Program-made: the position numbers and the translations under genes | The notes under the pieces: model-generated | Database searches by the model: none | The model's input: the letters and a program-made list of their open reading frames with translations, nothing else | Told to the model about the DNA's origin: nothing | Shown: positions 1 through 8,075 of the stretch, in pieces | How the letters are laid out: every line of letters begins with the position of its first letter | Position numbering within the stretch: the first letter of the stretch is position 1 | Assembly: GCA_963605745.1 (NCBI GenBank) | Contig: CAVCWT010000006.1 | Location: 1 to 64,000 of the forward strand | Length of the DNA: 64,000 nucleotides | Origin: CAG-791 sp963605745 | GTDB lineage: Bacteria > Bacillota > Clostridia > Lachnospirales > Lachnospiraceae | Reading direction: 5' to 3'

Positions 1-35
1 TTCGGAAATCAGGCAAGTTAATATGGCTAGTTATT

Positions 36-52
36 TAAAAATCGCTGTACTA
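36..52. repeat. Family P half-element
   Basis: The 13-mer AAAATCGCTGTAC here is the reverse complement of GTACAGCGATTTT, which recurs at 17621, 32417 and (inverted) 55527. It is followed by a small perfect hairpin (gcccgg ttca ccgggc, 63-78). The segment lies upstream of folD and has no coding support, although an open frame runs through it from 23 into folD. Confidence 0.55.
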
Positions 53-127
53 GTAGATACCAGCCCGGTTCACCGGGCGGTGACTTTGGAATACGGTACT
101 GGATCAGGCTTTGTAAAGGAGGTTCGG

Positions 128-982
128 ATGGCTGCTGCATTGATTGACGGAAAGGCGATTGCAGCTCAGATTAAGGATGAGCTGAAGGAAAAGGTCGCAG
201 AACTGGGCGAAAAGGGAATCGAGGTTACCTTAGCGGTGATCCTGGTTGGTGAGAATCCTGCCAGTCAGGTGTATGTACGCAACAAGATCCGTGCGTGCGA
301 ATACTGCGGGATCCGCAATCTGGAAATCCTGCTGCCGGAGGGCATTACCGAGGAGGAGCTCCTGCAGAAGGTGGATGAGCTGAATGCAGATCCTTGTGTA
401 AACGGGATTCTGGTCCAGCTGCCGCTTCCCCGGCAGATTGATGAGCAGAAGGTGATTCGCCGCATTGCACCGGTCAAGGACGTGGACGGGTTCCATCCGG
501 AGAGCGTAGGCGCTCTGTCCATCGGACTTGCGGGCTTTGTTTCCTGCACGCCGGCCGGTATCATTCAGCTGCTGCACCGCTCCGGAATTGACTGTGACGG
601 AAAGGAATGCGTTGTTGCAGGACGCAGCAATATTGTCGGAAAGCCGATGGGAATGCTGATGCTGCGTGAGAATGCAACGGTTACCATTGCACATTCGCAT
701 ACAAAGGATCTGAAGGAGGTTTGCCGCCGGGCAGATGTCCTGATTACGGCAATCGGCAAGCCAAAATTCTTCACAAAGGACTATGTGAAGGAAGGAGCTG
801 TTGTCATTGACTGCGGCATCAACCGCGATGAAAATGGCAAGCTCTGCGGCGATGTGGATTTTGAGGATGTGGCACCGGTGGCAGGTGCAATCACACCGGT
901 CCCCGGCGGTGTCGGGCCAATGACCATTGCGATGCTGATGAGCAACTGTGTAGAGGCGATGAAGCTGCAGGGACTGTGCTGA
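128..982 (+). CDS. folD: Bifunctional methylene-THF dehydrogenase / methenyl-THF cyclohydrolase
   Basis: FolD interconverts 5,10-methylene-, 5,10-methenyl- and 10-formyl-tetrahydrofolate in the cytoplasm, using NADP. The 284-residue product has the usual family length. Visible hallmarks are the catalytic-lysine segment YVRNKIRACE near residue 50, GILVQLPLP, DVDGFHP, the nucleotide-binding GRSNIVGKP and the C-terminal ITPVPGGVGPMT. The frame is open back to position 23, but AAAGGAGG eight bases before the ATG at 128 and the family N-terminus fix this start. The zinc-ribbon gene follows after 13 bp, so the two are probably co-transcribed. I saw no THF riboswitch upstream. Confidence 0.96.
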   Translation: MAAALIDGKAIAAQIKDELKEKVAELGEKGIEVTLAVILVGENPASQVYVRNKIRACEYCGIRNLEILLPEGITEEELLQKVDELNADPCVNGILVQLPLPRQIDEQKVIRRIAPVKDVDGFHPESVGALSIGLAGFVSCTPAGIIQLLHRSGIDCDGKECVVAGRSNIVGKPMGMLMLRENATVTIAHSHTKDLKEVCRRADVLITAIGKPKFFTKDYVKEGAVVIDCGINRDENGKLCGDVDFEDVAPVAGAITPVPGGVGPMTIAMLMSNCVEAMKLQGLC

Positions 983-995
983 GGAATAAGCGAGC

Positions 996-2261
996 ATGAA
1001 ATGTCCGAAATGCGGGAGCGAGCTCCCTCAAAATGCACTTTTTTGTGAAAAATGTGCCACAGAAATCAAAATAGTTCCGGAATATGAGGCCAAGCTGGAA
1101 GAACAAATCAGCATCAGTCTGGAAAATGTCGCCAGCATTATTGAAGAAGAAAAAGGGCCGGCTGTGCCGATTTCCTCGGCTGCGGAGGTTCTGCAGAAGG
1201 CAGAGGAAGAGGCTGCCATCCGGCAGAAGGAAGACCCGGAAGGTGGTTCTCCTTACGGGAATGCGGCAGATGCACTGGGCGGCGCTACCATGATCCTTCC
1301 ATCACTGTCGGATTCGGCGGCACTGGAAGGGGAGACGGTTGTTTTGCCGGGAATTTCTTCCGGGGATGTCGGTAAGACTGCGGAGCCTGTGACTAAGCCA
1401 GAAGAGAATGGAGAGGGAACACTCCGGGCATCCTTCGAGGAGGAAGTGATCCGGCCATCTCTCCAGGAGGAAAGGCTCCGGCGCAGAGGCAGACGCAGCG
1501 CAAGGTATCAGTCCAGAAGACGCTTTGTGAAATTCACCATGGTGTTTCTGATCGGGGCCCTGGTGGCAACCTGTGTGCTGGTTTTGTTCTATGCAAGAGA
1601 TTTGTATGGCAGGAGACAGACGCAGTCGTACTATGTGGGAAGAGCCTATCAGTTCTCTGTGGACGGCGAATACGAGAAGGCGGCAGAAGAGATTCAGAAG
1701 GCGATTGAACTGTGTGATCAGGGCGAGACAGGAGATAACGGAAATTCCGGGGAGGAAACCCAGACGGTTGCGACGTTGTACCTTCTGAAAGCGGAATATC
1801 TGCAGAAGGCAGGCGAGATGGATCTGGCCCTTGGTGCAGCCAGCATGGGTCTTGAGGATGATCATGCGACGGAGGAAGAAGAGATTGCAGCCTACGGACG
1901 CATGATTGGGATCTACGCCTCACAGGAAGAATATGCTAAAATAGCCACGTTACTGTCGACATGTACCAGACAGCAGGTGATCGACAATTATCTGCAGTAT
2001 TCACTGTTTGACCCGGAGTTCTCTCTGGATGAGGGAACCTATGAGGAACCGGTCCGGTTGCAGCTGACGGATCAGGGAGAAGGATCCATTTTCTATACCA
2101 TGGATGGATCTCGGCCGACAACGGAATCTTTTCTGTATACCGGTCCGATTGAATTGTCGGAAGGAACCTTTACGATTTCGGCCATCTATGTCAATCATTT
2201 TAATCTGAGCAGCAATGTGATCACCAGAACCTATATCATTACAGGGGCCGGAGATTCGTAA
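996..2261 (+). CDS. Membrane-anchored zinc-ribbon / TPR-like protein with a CHB_HEX-type C-terminal domain
   Basis: Function unknown. The 421-residue protein starts with a double-CxxC zinc ribbon (MKCPKCGSEL, then CEKC) and continues with an acidic, probably disordered stretch to about residue 150. A very basic patch follows (RRRGRRSARYQSRRR), then one membrane helix at about 178-198, so the ribbon should be cytoplasmic and the rest extracellular. Residues 205-300 are helical and TPR-like (YEKAAEEIQKAIEL, LYLLKAEYLQKAGEM). The last 75 residues resemble the chitobiase/beta-hexosaminidase C-terminal fold (FYTMDGSRPTTES, YTGPIEL). It follows folD by 13 bp. Zinc-ribbon membrane proteins of this build are common in Lachnospiraceae; a role in envelope sensing is a guess. 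Confidence 0.8.
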   Translation: MKCPKCGSELPQNALFCEKCATEIKIVPEYEAKLEEQISISLENVASIIEEEKGPAVPISSAAEVLQKAEEEAAIRQKEDPEGGSPYGNAADALGGATMILPSLSDSAALEGETVVLPGISSGDVGKTAEPVTKPEENGEGTLRASFEEEVIRPSLQEERLRRRGRRSARYQSRRRFVKFTMVFLIGALVATCVLVLFYARDLYGRRQTQSYYVGRAYQFSVDGEYEKAAEEIQKAIELCDQGETGDNGNSGEETQTVATLYLLKAEYLQKAGEMDLALGAASMGLEDDHATEEEEIAAYGRMIGIYASQEEYAKIATLLSTCTRQQVIDNYLQYSLFDPEFSLDEGTYEEPVRLQLTDQGEGSIFYTMDGSRPTTESFLYTGPIELSEGTFTISAIYVNHFNLSSNVITRTYIITGAGDS

Positions 2262-2361
2262 GGTTGTCAGGTCGTTTGGTGTGGGTCGTTTTTTTAGAGA
2301 AACGGCTGTTTGTATTGTGAAACGTGCCGCCTGCGGCATCAAAAGAAAGGGGATTAAGAAC

Positions 2362-3240
2362 ATGTTTGAAATCAAGAAAAAAGAACTCCTGGGCCCCAAC
2401 GTCTATCGCATGGACGTCTATGCGCCCAGAATTGCCAGAAAGGCACTTCCCGGCCAGTTCCTGATCGTTCGTCAGGACGCAGACGGAGAGAGAATTCCGT
2501 TGACCGTATGTGATGACAATAAAGAGCAGGAGACCATCACCATTGTGTTCCAGACCGTTGGTGCAGAGACCCGCAGAATGGCACAGATGAATGTCGGCGA
2601 GAGCTTTGCCGATGTTGTAGGCCCCCTGGGCAATCCTTCCGACCTTGTTGAGATTCCGATCGAGGAGCTGCGCCAGAAGAAGATTCTCTTTATTGCAGGC
2701 GGTGTCGGCGTTGCGCCGGTTTATCATCAGCTGAAATGGCTGCATGAGCACGGCGTCGATGTAGACTGCATCCAGGGTGCCAGAACCAAGGATATTCTCA
2801 TCATGGAAGAGGAAATGAAGGAGGTTACCGGAAATCTTTATTTTGCAACAGATGACGGAACCTACGGCATTCACGGAAATGTCTGCGTTGCTCTGCAGCA
2901 GCTCTATGATGAGGGCAAGCGTTATGATCACTGCGTTGTCATCGGCCCGATGATCATGATGAAGTTTGCTGCAGCTCTGACCAGGAAGCTGAACATCCCT
3001 ACCGTTGTCAGCATGAACACGATCATGGTAGACGGAACCGGAATGTGCGGCGCATGTCGTCTTTTGGTTGATGGCCAGGTTAAATTCGCATGTGTAGACG
3101 GACCGGAGTTTGATGGCTGGAAGGTTGATTTTGACCAGGCAATGCAGCGCTCCCGTCAGTACAAGACTGAGGAAGGTCGTCTTCTTCTCAAGCAGCAGGA
3201 AGGTGATACCCACGAAGGCGGCTGCGGACATTGCAAATAA
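2362..3240 (+). CDS. nfnA: NfnA-type ferredoxin-NADP reductase subunit (FAD / 2Fe-2S)
   Basis: A 292-residue flavoprotein of the sulfide/dihydroorotate dehydrogenase-like FNR family. It shows an FAD-binding barrel (RIPLTVCD near residue 50), the pyridine-nucleotide motif AGGVGVAP near 115, and a C-terminal [2Fe-2S] ligand set (MCGACR and a later Cys in FACVDG). Followed by an NfnB/GltA-like protein, it matches the electron-bifurcating NADH-dependent ferredoxin:NADP oxidoreductase of Clostridia. Older annotation calls the same pair small/large glutamate synthase partners, which cannot be excluded. The ATG at 2362 has AAAGGGG upstream; the open frame extends to 2281 without a site. The C-terminus carries an extra Cys pair (GGCGHCK). 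Confidence 0.88.
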   Translation: MFEIKKKELLGPNVYRMDVYAPRIARKALPGQFLIVRQDADGERIPLTVCDDNKEQETITIVFQTVGAETRRMAQMNVGESFADVVGPLGNPSDLVEIPIEELRQKKILFIAGGVGVAPVYHQLKWLHEHGVDVDCIQGARTKDILIMEEEMKEVTGNLYFATDDGTYGIHGNVCVALQQLYDEGKRYDHCVVIGPMIMMKFAAALTRKLNIPTVVSMNTIMVDGTGMCGACRLLVDGQVKFACVDGPEFDGWKVDFDQAMQRSRQYKTEEGRLLLKQQEGDTHEGGCGHCK

Positions 3241-3255
3241 ACAGTCAGAAGATCA

Positions 3256-3357
3256 CAGGATCTCCTGCCCAAAGGATTCAGAACGTCCATTGAATCCGGA
3301 GAGCTTGCGATAGTACCGCAGGCAGCATGAGTAGGGTATTCGTATACAGGAGATCTG
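3256..3357 (+). other. Structured intergenic segment between nfnA and nfnB
   Basis: Nested inverted repeats fill this 152-bp gap. A closing stem (caggatctcctg at 3256-3267 with acaggagatctg at 3346-3357) encloses a hairpin at 3274-3297 (ggattca / tgaatcc) and a second at about 3306-3320 (tgcg / cgca). The arrangement is a three-way junction. There is no T-run, so it is not a standard terminator. It may be a processing or expression-ratio element between the two subunits. Confidence 0.45.
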
Positions 3358-3392
3358 CTTCATACACAATCATTCAGAACGGAGAATAGATC

Positions 3393-4787
3393 ATGGCAAT
3401 TCAGGTTGATATGATGAAAAAGGTACCGGTTCGGGAACAGGATCCGAAGGTACGCGCAACGAATTTTGAAGAGGTATGTCTGGGATACAACAAGGAAGAG
3501 GCTGAGGCTGAGGCAACACGATGCCTTAACTGCAAGAATCCGCAGTGCGTCAAGGGATGTCCGGTATCCATCAACATTCCCGGATTTATCAATGAGGTGA
3601 AGACAGGAAACGTAAAGGGCGCTTATGATGTCATCAGCGAGTCCTCGGCTCTTCCTGCAGTCTGCGGTCGTGTTTGCCCGCAGGAGCGTCAGTGCGAGTC
3701 CAAGTGCATTCGCGGCATCAAGGGCGAGGCTGTCTCCATCGGTAAGCTGGAGCGCTATGTTGCAGATACAGCAAAGGAACTGGGCATTCGTCCGGAAAAT
3801 CATTCCACGCCCAACGGCAAAAAGGTTGCTGTCATCGGTGCAGGTCCTTCCGGTCTTACGTGTGCCGGCGATCTGGCTAAGCTCGGCTATGAGGTACACA
3901 TTTTTGAGGCACTGCACAAGGCCGGCGGCGTGTTGGTTTATGGTATTCCGGAGTTCCGTCTGCCCAAGGAGAAGGTCGTTGCCAAGGAAATTGAGAATGT
4001 AAAGGCTCTTGGCGTTACCATCGAGACAGACTGCGTTGTCGGTCAGTCCACGACGGTACAGGATCTGATGGATCAGGAAGGCTATGATGCAGTCTTTATC
4101 GGTTCAGGTGCAGGTCTTCCCCGCTTTATGAACATTCCCGGCGAGCAGGCACTTGGTGTATTCTCTGCAAACGAGTTCCTGACACGCTCGAACCTGATGG
4201 GAGCATATTCCGAGGAGTCCAGAACACCGATCATGCGCCCGAAAAAGTGCGTTGTTGTCGGCGGCGGCAATGTTGCCATGGATGCTGCAAGAACAGCTCG
4301 TCGTTTTGGTGCAGAGACGCATATCGTATATCGCCGCGGCGAAGAGGAGCTTCCTGCACGTAAGGAAGAGGTTGGACACGCCAAGGAAGAGGGCATCATC
4401 TTTGATCTTCTGTGCAATCCGGTGGAGATCCTTGTGGATGAAAACGGAAGCGTAAAGGGCTGCCGCTGCATTCGGATGGAGCTGGGTGAGCCGGATGCAT
4501 CCGGAAGACGAAGCCCTGTTGAGGTTCCCGGTTCTGAGTTCGAGATCGAGTGCGATGCCGTGATCATGTCCCTTGGCACCTCCCCGAATCCGCTCCTGCA
4601 CAGAACCACAGAGGGTCTGGATGCTGATAAGAGAGGACGTCTTATCGTCAAGGAAGGTACCGTAGAGACAACAAAGGACGGTGTCTTTGCCGGCGGTGAT
4701 GCCGTTACCGGTGCAGCAACCGTTATCCTTGCAATGGGTGCCGGCAAGCAGGCAGCAAAGGAAATTGATGCATACCTGAACAAGTAA
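3393..4787 (+). CDS. nfnB: NfnB / GltA-type NADPH-binding flavoprotein subunit
   Basis: A 464-residue iron-sulfur flavoprotein. The N-terminal region carries two [4Fe-4S] ligand sets (CLNCKNPQCVKGCP; CGRVCPQERQCESKC). An FAD-binding Rossmann motif follows (VAVIGAGPSGLTCAGDLA, about residue 147), then a second dinucleotide motif for NADP(H) (VVVGGGNVAMDAARTARR). In Nfn complexes this subunit carries the bifurcating FAD and the NADPH site and pairs with NfnA, which is encoded just upstream. The protein also matches 'glutamate synthase (NADPH), homotetrameric'; no large glutamate synthase subunit lies in the window, which favours Nfn. The ATG follows GGAG at a good distance. Confidence 0.88.
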   Translation: MAIQVDMMKKVPVREQDPKVRATNFEEVCLGYNKEEAEAEATRCLNCKNPQCVKGCPVSINIPGFINEVKTGNVKGAYDVISESSALPAVCGRVCPQERQCESKCIRGIKGEAVSIGKLERYVADTAKELGIRPENHSTPNGKKVAVIGAGPSGLTCAGDLAKLGYEVHIFEALHKAGGVLVYGIPEFRLPKEKVVAKEIENVKALGVTIETDCVVGQSTTVQDLMDQEGYDAVFIGSGAGLPRFMNIPGEQALGVFSANEFLTRSNLMGAYSEESRTPIMRPKKCVVVGGGNVAMDAARTARRFGAETHIVYRRGEEELPARKEEVGHAKEEGIIFDLLCNPVEILVDENGSVKGCRCIRMELGEPDASGRRSPVEVPGSEFEIECDAVIMSLGTSPNPLLHRTTEGLDADKRGRLIVKEGTVETTKDGVFAGGDAVTGAATVILAMGAGKQAAKEIDAYLNK

Positions 4788-4815
4788 GATACCAGTAAGA
4801 TGTCTGTGGAGTAAG

Positions 4816-5829
4816 ATGACAGAAAAATTACAGCTTGACGCTGAGATTCAGCGTGAAATCTTTGGAAGAGCAGACGGAAACGTCCGCAAAATTGAAAAAC
4901 AGCTGAAGGTGGATATCATCTCCCGCAACGGCCAGGTGCTGATTGTGGGGGATGATGCCAGTCATGTTCGTCAAGCTGTTCTGACATTGCAGCAGCTGGC
5001 GGGACTTGCCGGGCGGGGAACTGCCATTGAGGATCAGAATGTGAATTATCTGTTGGATATGCAGGAGGAGGCCAGGGAGAACCCTGACCTTCTTCCTTCG
5101 CTTGACAGCGATGTGATTTGTCATACAACGACCGGTAAACCGATCAAGCCCAAGACCATCGGCCAGGAAAAATACATTCAGGCCATCCGGGATCATCTGA
5201 TCGTGTTCGCCAACGGCCCCGCAGGAACGGGAAAGACCTTCCTTGCCATGGCAATGGCCATTACCGCCTTTCAGAATCACGAGGTGGAACGGATCATTCT
5301 CACAAGACCTGCCATTGAGGCCGGAGAGAAGCTGGGGTTTTTGCCGGGAGATCTGCAGAGCAAGGTAGATCCGTATTTAAGGCCCTTGTATGATGCTCTT
5401 TATCAGATCATGGGTGCGGAAAAGTTTCAGGCCAACATGGACAAAGGGCTGATTGAAGTGGCGCCCCTTGCCTATATGCGGGGACGAACGCTGGATAATG
5501 CCTACATCATTCTGGACGAGGCGCAGAATACAACACCGGAACAGATGAAAATGTTCCTGACCCGGTTTGGCTTTGGCTCTCATGCTGTGATCACAGGTGA
5601 TGCATCGCAGAAGGATCTGGCAAGAGGGACGGTTTCCGGCTTGGATATTGCAACAAAGGTACTGGCCAGGAAAAAGATTGAAGGCCTGTGCTTTGTGAAT
5701 CTGGACGCAAGAGATGTTGTTCGGCATCCCATTGTCCAGAAGATTGTAAACGCCTATGAGGAGTTTGAACGTCATGGAGCTGCATCTGATCGTAAGCGAC
5801 GAGAGTACCACCAATCCGGCAGTAAATAA
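4816..5829 (+). CDS. phoH: PhoH-like ATPase
   Basis: PhoH-family P-loop ATPase of 337 residues, linked to RNA metabolism and normally encoded next to ybeY, as here. Residues 1-80 form a KH-like RNA-binding segment (FGRADGNVRKIEKQLKVDI). Walker A is GPAGTGKT near residue 133 and Walker B is IILDEAQNTTPEQM. The gene lies 28 bp after nfnB and its 3' end overlaps ybeY by about 56 bp, indicating translational coupling with ybeY. Confidence 0.93.
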   Translation: MTEKLQLDAEIQREIFGRADGNVRKIEKQLKVDIISRNGQVLIVGDDASHVRQAVLTLQQLAGLAGRGTAIEDQNVNYLLDMQEEARENPDLLPSLDSDVICHTTTGKPIKPKTIGQEKYIQAIRDHLIVFANGPAGTGKTFLAMAMAITAFQNHEVERIILTRPAIEAGEKLGFLPGDLQSKVDPYLRPLYDALYQIMGAEKFQANMDKGLIEVAPLAYMRGRTLDNAYIILDEAQNTTPEQMKMFLTRFGFGSHAVITGDASQKDLARGTVSGLDIATKVLARKKIEGLCFVNLDARDVVRHPIVQKIVNAYEEFERHGAASDRKRREYHQSGSK

Positions 5830-6334
5830 GACACCGGAACAAATGCCAGCCTTTTCCTTTGATAAGGATGCGGTGGCAAGGCAGGTTTGCAGGGAGGCCC
5901 TGGAATTCGAGGGCTGCAAGGAAAACTGTCAGGTTTCACTCACCTACGTGGGAGATGAAGAAATTCAGGCAATGAACCGGGACTACCGGGGAATCGATCG
6001 CATTACCGATGTGCTGTCCTTTCCGAATCTGCCGTTTGAAGGAGCAGGAGGACCGCAGAACTGGGAGCTTTTGGAGGATTCGATGATCCGGATGGAATCC
6101 ACGGATCCGGAGACCGGGGAGATTGTACTCGGTGATATTGTGCTGAATCTGGACCGGGTTGTCACACAGGCCGGGGAGTACGGGCATTCCGTCAAAAGGG
6201 AATTCGCTTTTCTGATTGCACACAGTATGCTCCATTTGTGCGGCTACGATCATATGACAGAAGAGGATGCCGCTGTTATGTTTCAGAGACAGGAAGAGAT
6301 CTTAGACAGACTGCAGATTACAAGACAGCAGTAA
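5774..6334 (+). CDS. ybeY: Endoribonuclease YbeY (rRNA maturation factor)
   Basis: YbeY is a zinc-dependent endoribonuclease in 16S rRNA 3'-end maturation and ribosome quality control. The 186-residue product has the diagnostic metal site HSMLHLCGYDH near its C-terminus and DYRGIDRITDVLSFP in the middle. The frame opens at 5756, but GAGGAG about ten bases before the ATG at 5774 supports the internal start, giving MELHLIVSDES. The start lies inside phoH. A longer-than-usual loop (SNLPFEGAGGPQNWELLEDS type) lies between the fold halves. Confidence 0.92.
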   Translation: MELHLIVSDESTTNPAVNKTPEQMPAFSFDKDAVARQVCREALEFEGCKENCQVSLTYVGDEEIQAMNRDYRGIDRITDVLSFPNLPFEGAGGPQNWELLEDSMIRMESTDPETGEIVLGDIVLNLDRVVTQAGEYGHSVKREFAFLIAHSMLHLCGYDHMTEEDAAVMFQRQEEILDRLQITRQQ

Positions 6335-6404
6335 GAATCCTGCTAAAGAATTTTTGACAGAGCATAGTTTCGACAGAGCATAAGAGCTAAAAGGAGGGAT
6401 ATTT

Positions 6405-8075
6405 GTGGCTGGTTCCAATAAGCTTCGCAGGTATGATAGCGGTCTTACTTCCTTCATGCTCTTTATGCTTTCTTTTTGTATCATTTCTGTATTTTTTTCA
6501 ATGGTCGACGGCAGCGCCGTGATGTTTTATGCCGGCTTCCCAATGATTTTTACGACAGCTTCGGCAGCATCGAGTCTTTTGTGCACCTGTGATTTTGTTT
6601 CGGAGCAGGTCGAAAAACGACTCTTGCGCAAAAAATACACCGACGCGGCAGCGCTGTTTCACTGTGCCCAGCAATGTGCGGGAATCCAGGCGGTGATGGC
6701 TTTTGTCGTTTTTTTTGTCGGAAGCGGATTGGTTGGCCGAGTGATTCTGGGAAGCTCCCTGACAGGAGATGTTTTAAAACAGTATGTTCCGGCTCTGATT
6801 GCTCTGCCTTTTCTGGGAGTATTCAAGGGCTATTTACAGGCAACCGGCAGGAAAAAAACGGTTCGGCTGTCACTGTGGTTTTTGTCGGCATGTTTTCTGG
6901 TCTGCGGAGTGATTTTTGGCATTTTGGGGGCGGGCAAGGGAGCAAAGGTTGGCAGACTCCTTCGCAATGACGACATGACGTATGTCTATGCAGCCTGCGG
7001 AATCGGGGACGCAATCTCGGCAGTCGCTGTCGTGACAACGGTGTTTTTGGGAATCGCATCCTTCTGGTCGATGCGGTCCATGCAGCGCAGCTACAAATAC
7101 CGGCAGGATGATCTGTTCAGAAACGATGGATCAGAGGATGCCGGAGAGCTGCGAAACTATTGTATCCAGAACATTCTGGGCGGAATGGGACCTGCTGTTG
7201 TGTTGTCCCTGGGAATTCTGATCGGATTTCGCCTCTGGTGCGGGACGCAGAGCAGTCATTCCAATACGCTGGCCTCCATGTGGGGCGGCTTTATCGGAAT
7301 CGGCTTTCCGGTCTGTGCAGGCCTTGGCCTTCTGGCTGCCATGCCATTTACGGCATTGGTGACACAGGTCATTCGCGCAGACCGCTCAGGCAAAAAAAAG
7401 CTGCGCCGTGTTCGTCTGGGGATGCTGCTGCGGCTGTCTGCCTACGTTGGCATTCCGATGTCCGCTTTTGTTTTTGCAGCAGCCAAGGAGATCGTTGCGA
7501 TGTTCCCGGAGCTGACCTTTAAGGCGGAGGAGACAGCAATTTTGACGCTGAAGGCAGGAAGCCCCCTTATTTTTCTGATCCAGACAGGGTGCCTTGTGCT
7601 GGTAATCTACTGGCGCTGCAGCAACCGCAGGGTGGTTGTTATCAGCGGATGCATTGCAGTGTTTGCAGAGGTGGTATCCCAGGTTGTTCTCATGGTACTG
7701 GGCGTTGGAATTACCATGAACTGTTGGCCACTGGTGATCATGGGGAGCATTTTCCTGATCATTTTGTATGCGGCAGGGCGCAGATCGGTTACAGCCGGCG
7801 TCGATGCCGGATGGATTATGGATGACATTCTGATTGTGATCTGTGCAGTGATCGCAGCAATTCCTCTGATTGTTCTGAATGATTATCTGGTTCTGGTGAT
7901 GCCAGGGGCGGCAGCCTTCGCTTTGATGCTGGCAGTGTATGCCGGAATCTATATTTTCTGCAGTATTGTGCTGCATGCGGCGGATTTGCGGAACATTCAA
8001 AGGGTTCCGTTTGGGGACTGGATTTTGCAGCTGGCCATCCTCCTTGGGGCCGCAGGGCGGGAAGAGGACGGATGA
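6405..8075 (+). CDS. SpoVB/MurJ-like polysaccharide or lipid flippase (MOP superfamily)
   Basis: A 556-residue integral membrane protein with about 14 hydrophobic segments spread over the whole length, as expected for the MVF/SpoVB branch of the MOP (MATE-like) exporters. Such proteins move lipid-linked sugars or peptidoglycan precursors outward. Translation starts at GTG 6405, set by AAGGAGGG seven bases upstream. The C-terminus overlaps the next gene by an ATGA junction. Sequence between ybeY and this gene contains a direct repeat (gacagagcata, 17-nt period). The substrate cannot be read from sequence. Confidence 0.8.
   Translation: MAGSNKLRRYDSGLTSFMLFMLSFCIISVFFSMVDGSAVMFYAGFPMIFTTASAASSLLCTCDFVSEQVEKRLLRKKYTDAAALFHCAQQCAGIQAVMAFVVFFVGSGLVGRVILGSSLTGDVLKQYVPALIALPFLGVFKGYLQATGRKKTVRLSLWFLSACFLVCGVIFGILGAGKGAKVGRLLRNDDMTYVYAACGIGDAISAVAVVTTVFLGIASFWSMRSMQRSYKYRQDDLFRNDGSEDAGELRNYCIQNILGGMGPAVVLSLGILIGFRLWCGTQSSHSNTLASMWGGFIGIGFPVCAGLGLLAAMPFTALVTQVIRADRSGKKKLRRVRLGMLLRLSAYVGIPMSAFVFAAAKEIVAMFPELTFKAEETAILTLKAGSPLIFLIQTGCLVLVIYWRCSNRRVVVISGCIAVFAEVVSQVVLMVLGVGITMNCWPLVIMGSIFLIILYAAGRRSVTAGVDAGWIMDDILIVICAVIAAIPLIVLNDYLVLVMPGAAAFALMLAVYAGIYIFCSIVLHAADLRNIQRVPFGDWILQLAILLGAAGREEDG

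Noticed and set aside
1..127. THF or ZTP riboswitch upstream of folD
   Set aside because: Neither conserved core could be found; only a short hairpin and a family P half are present.
230..997. Long minus-strand frames opposite folD and other core genes (up to about 365 codons)
   Set aside because: They lie antisense to well-identified genes, lack ribosome binding sites and have Cys/His/Arg-rich, non-protein-like composition.
6355..6382. Promoter for the flippase gene at TTGACA (6353)
   Set aside because: The -35 is perfect but no acceptable -10 lies 16-18 bases downstream; it is part of a gacagagcata direct repeat.
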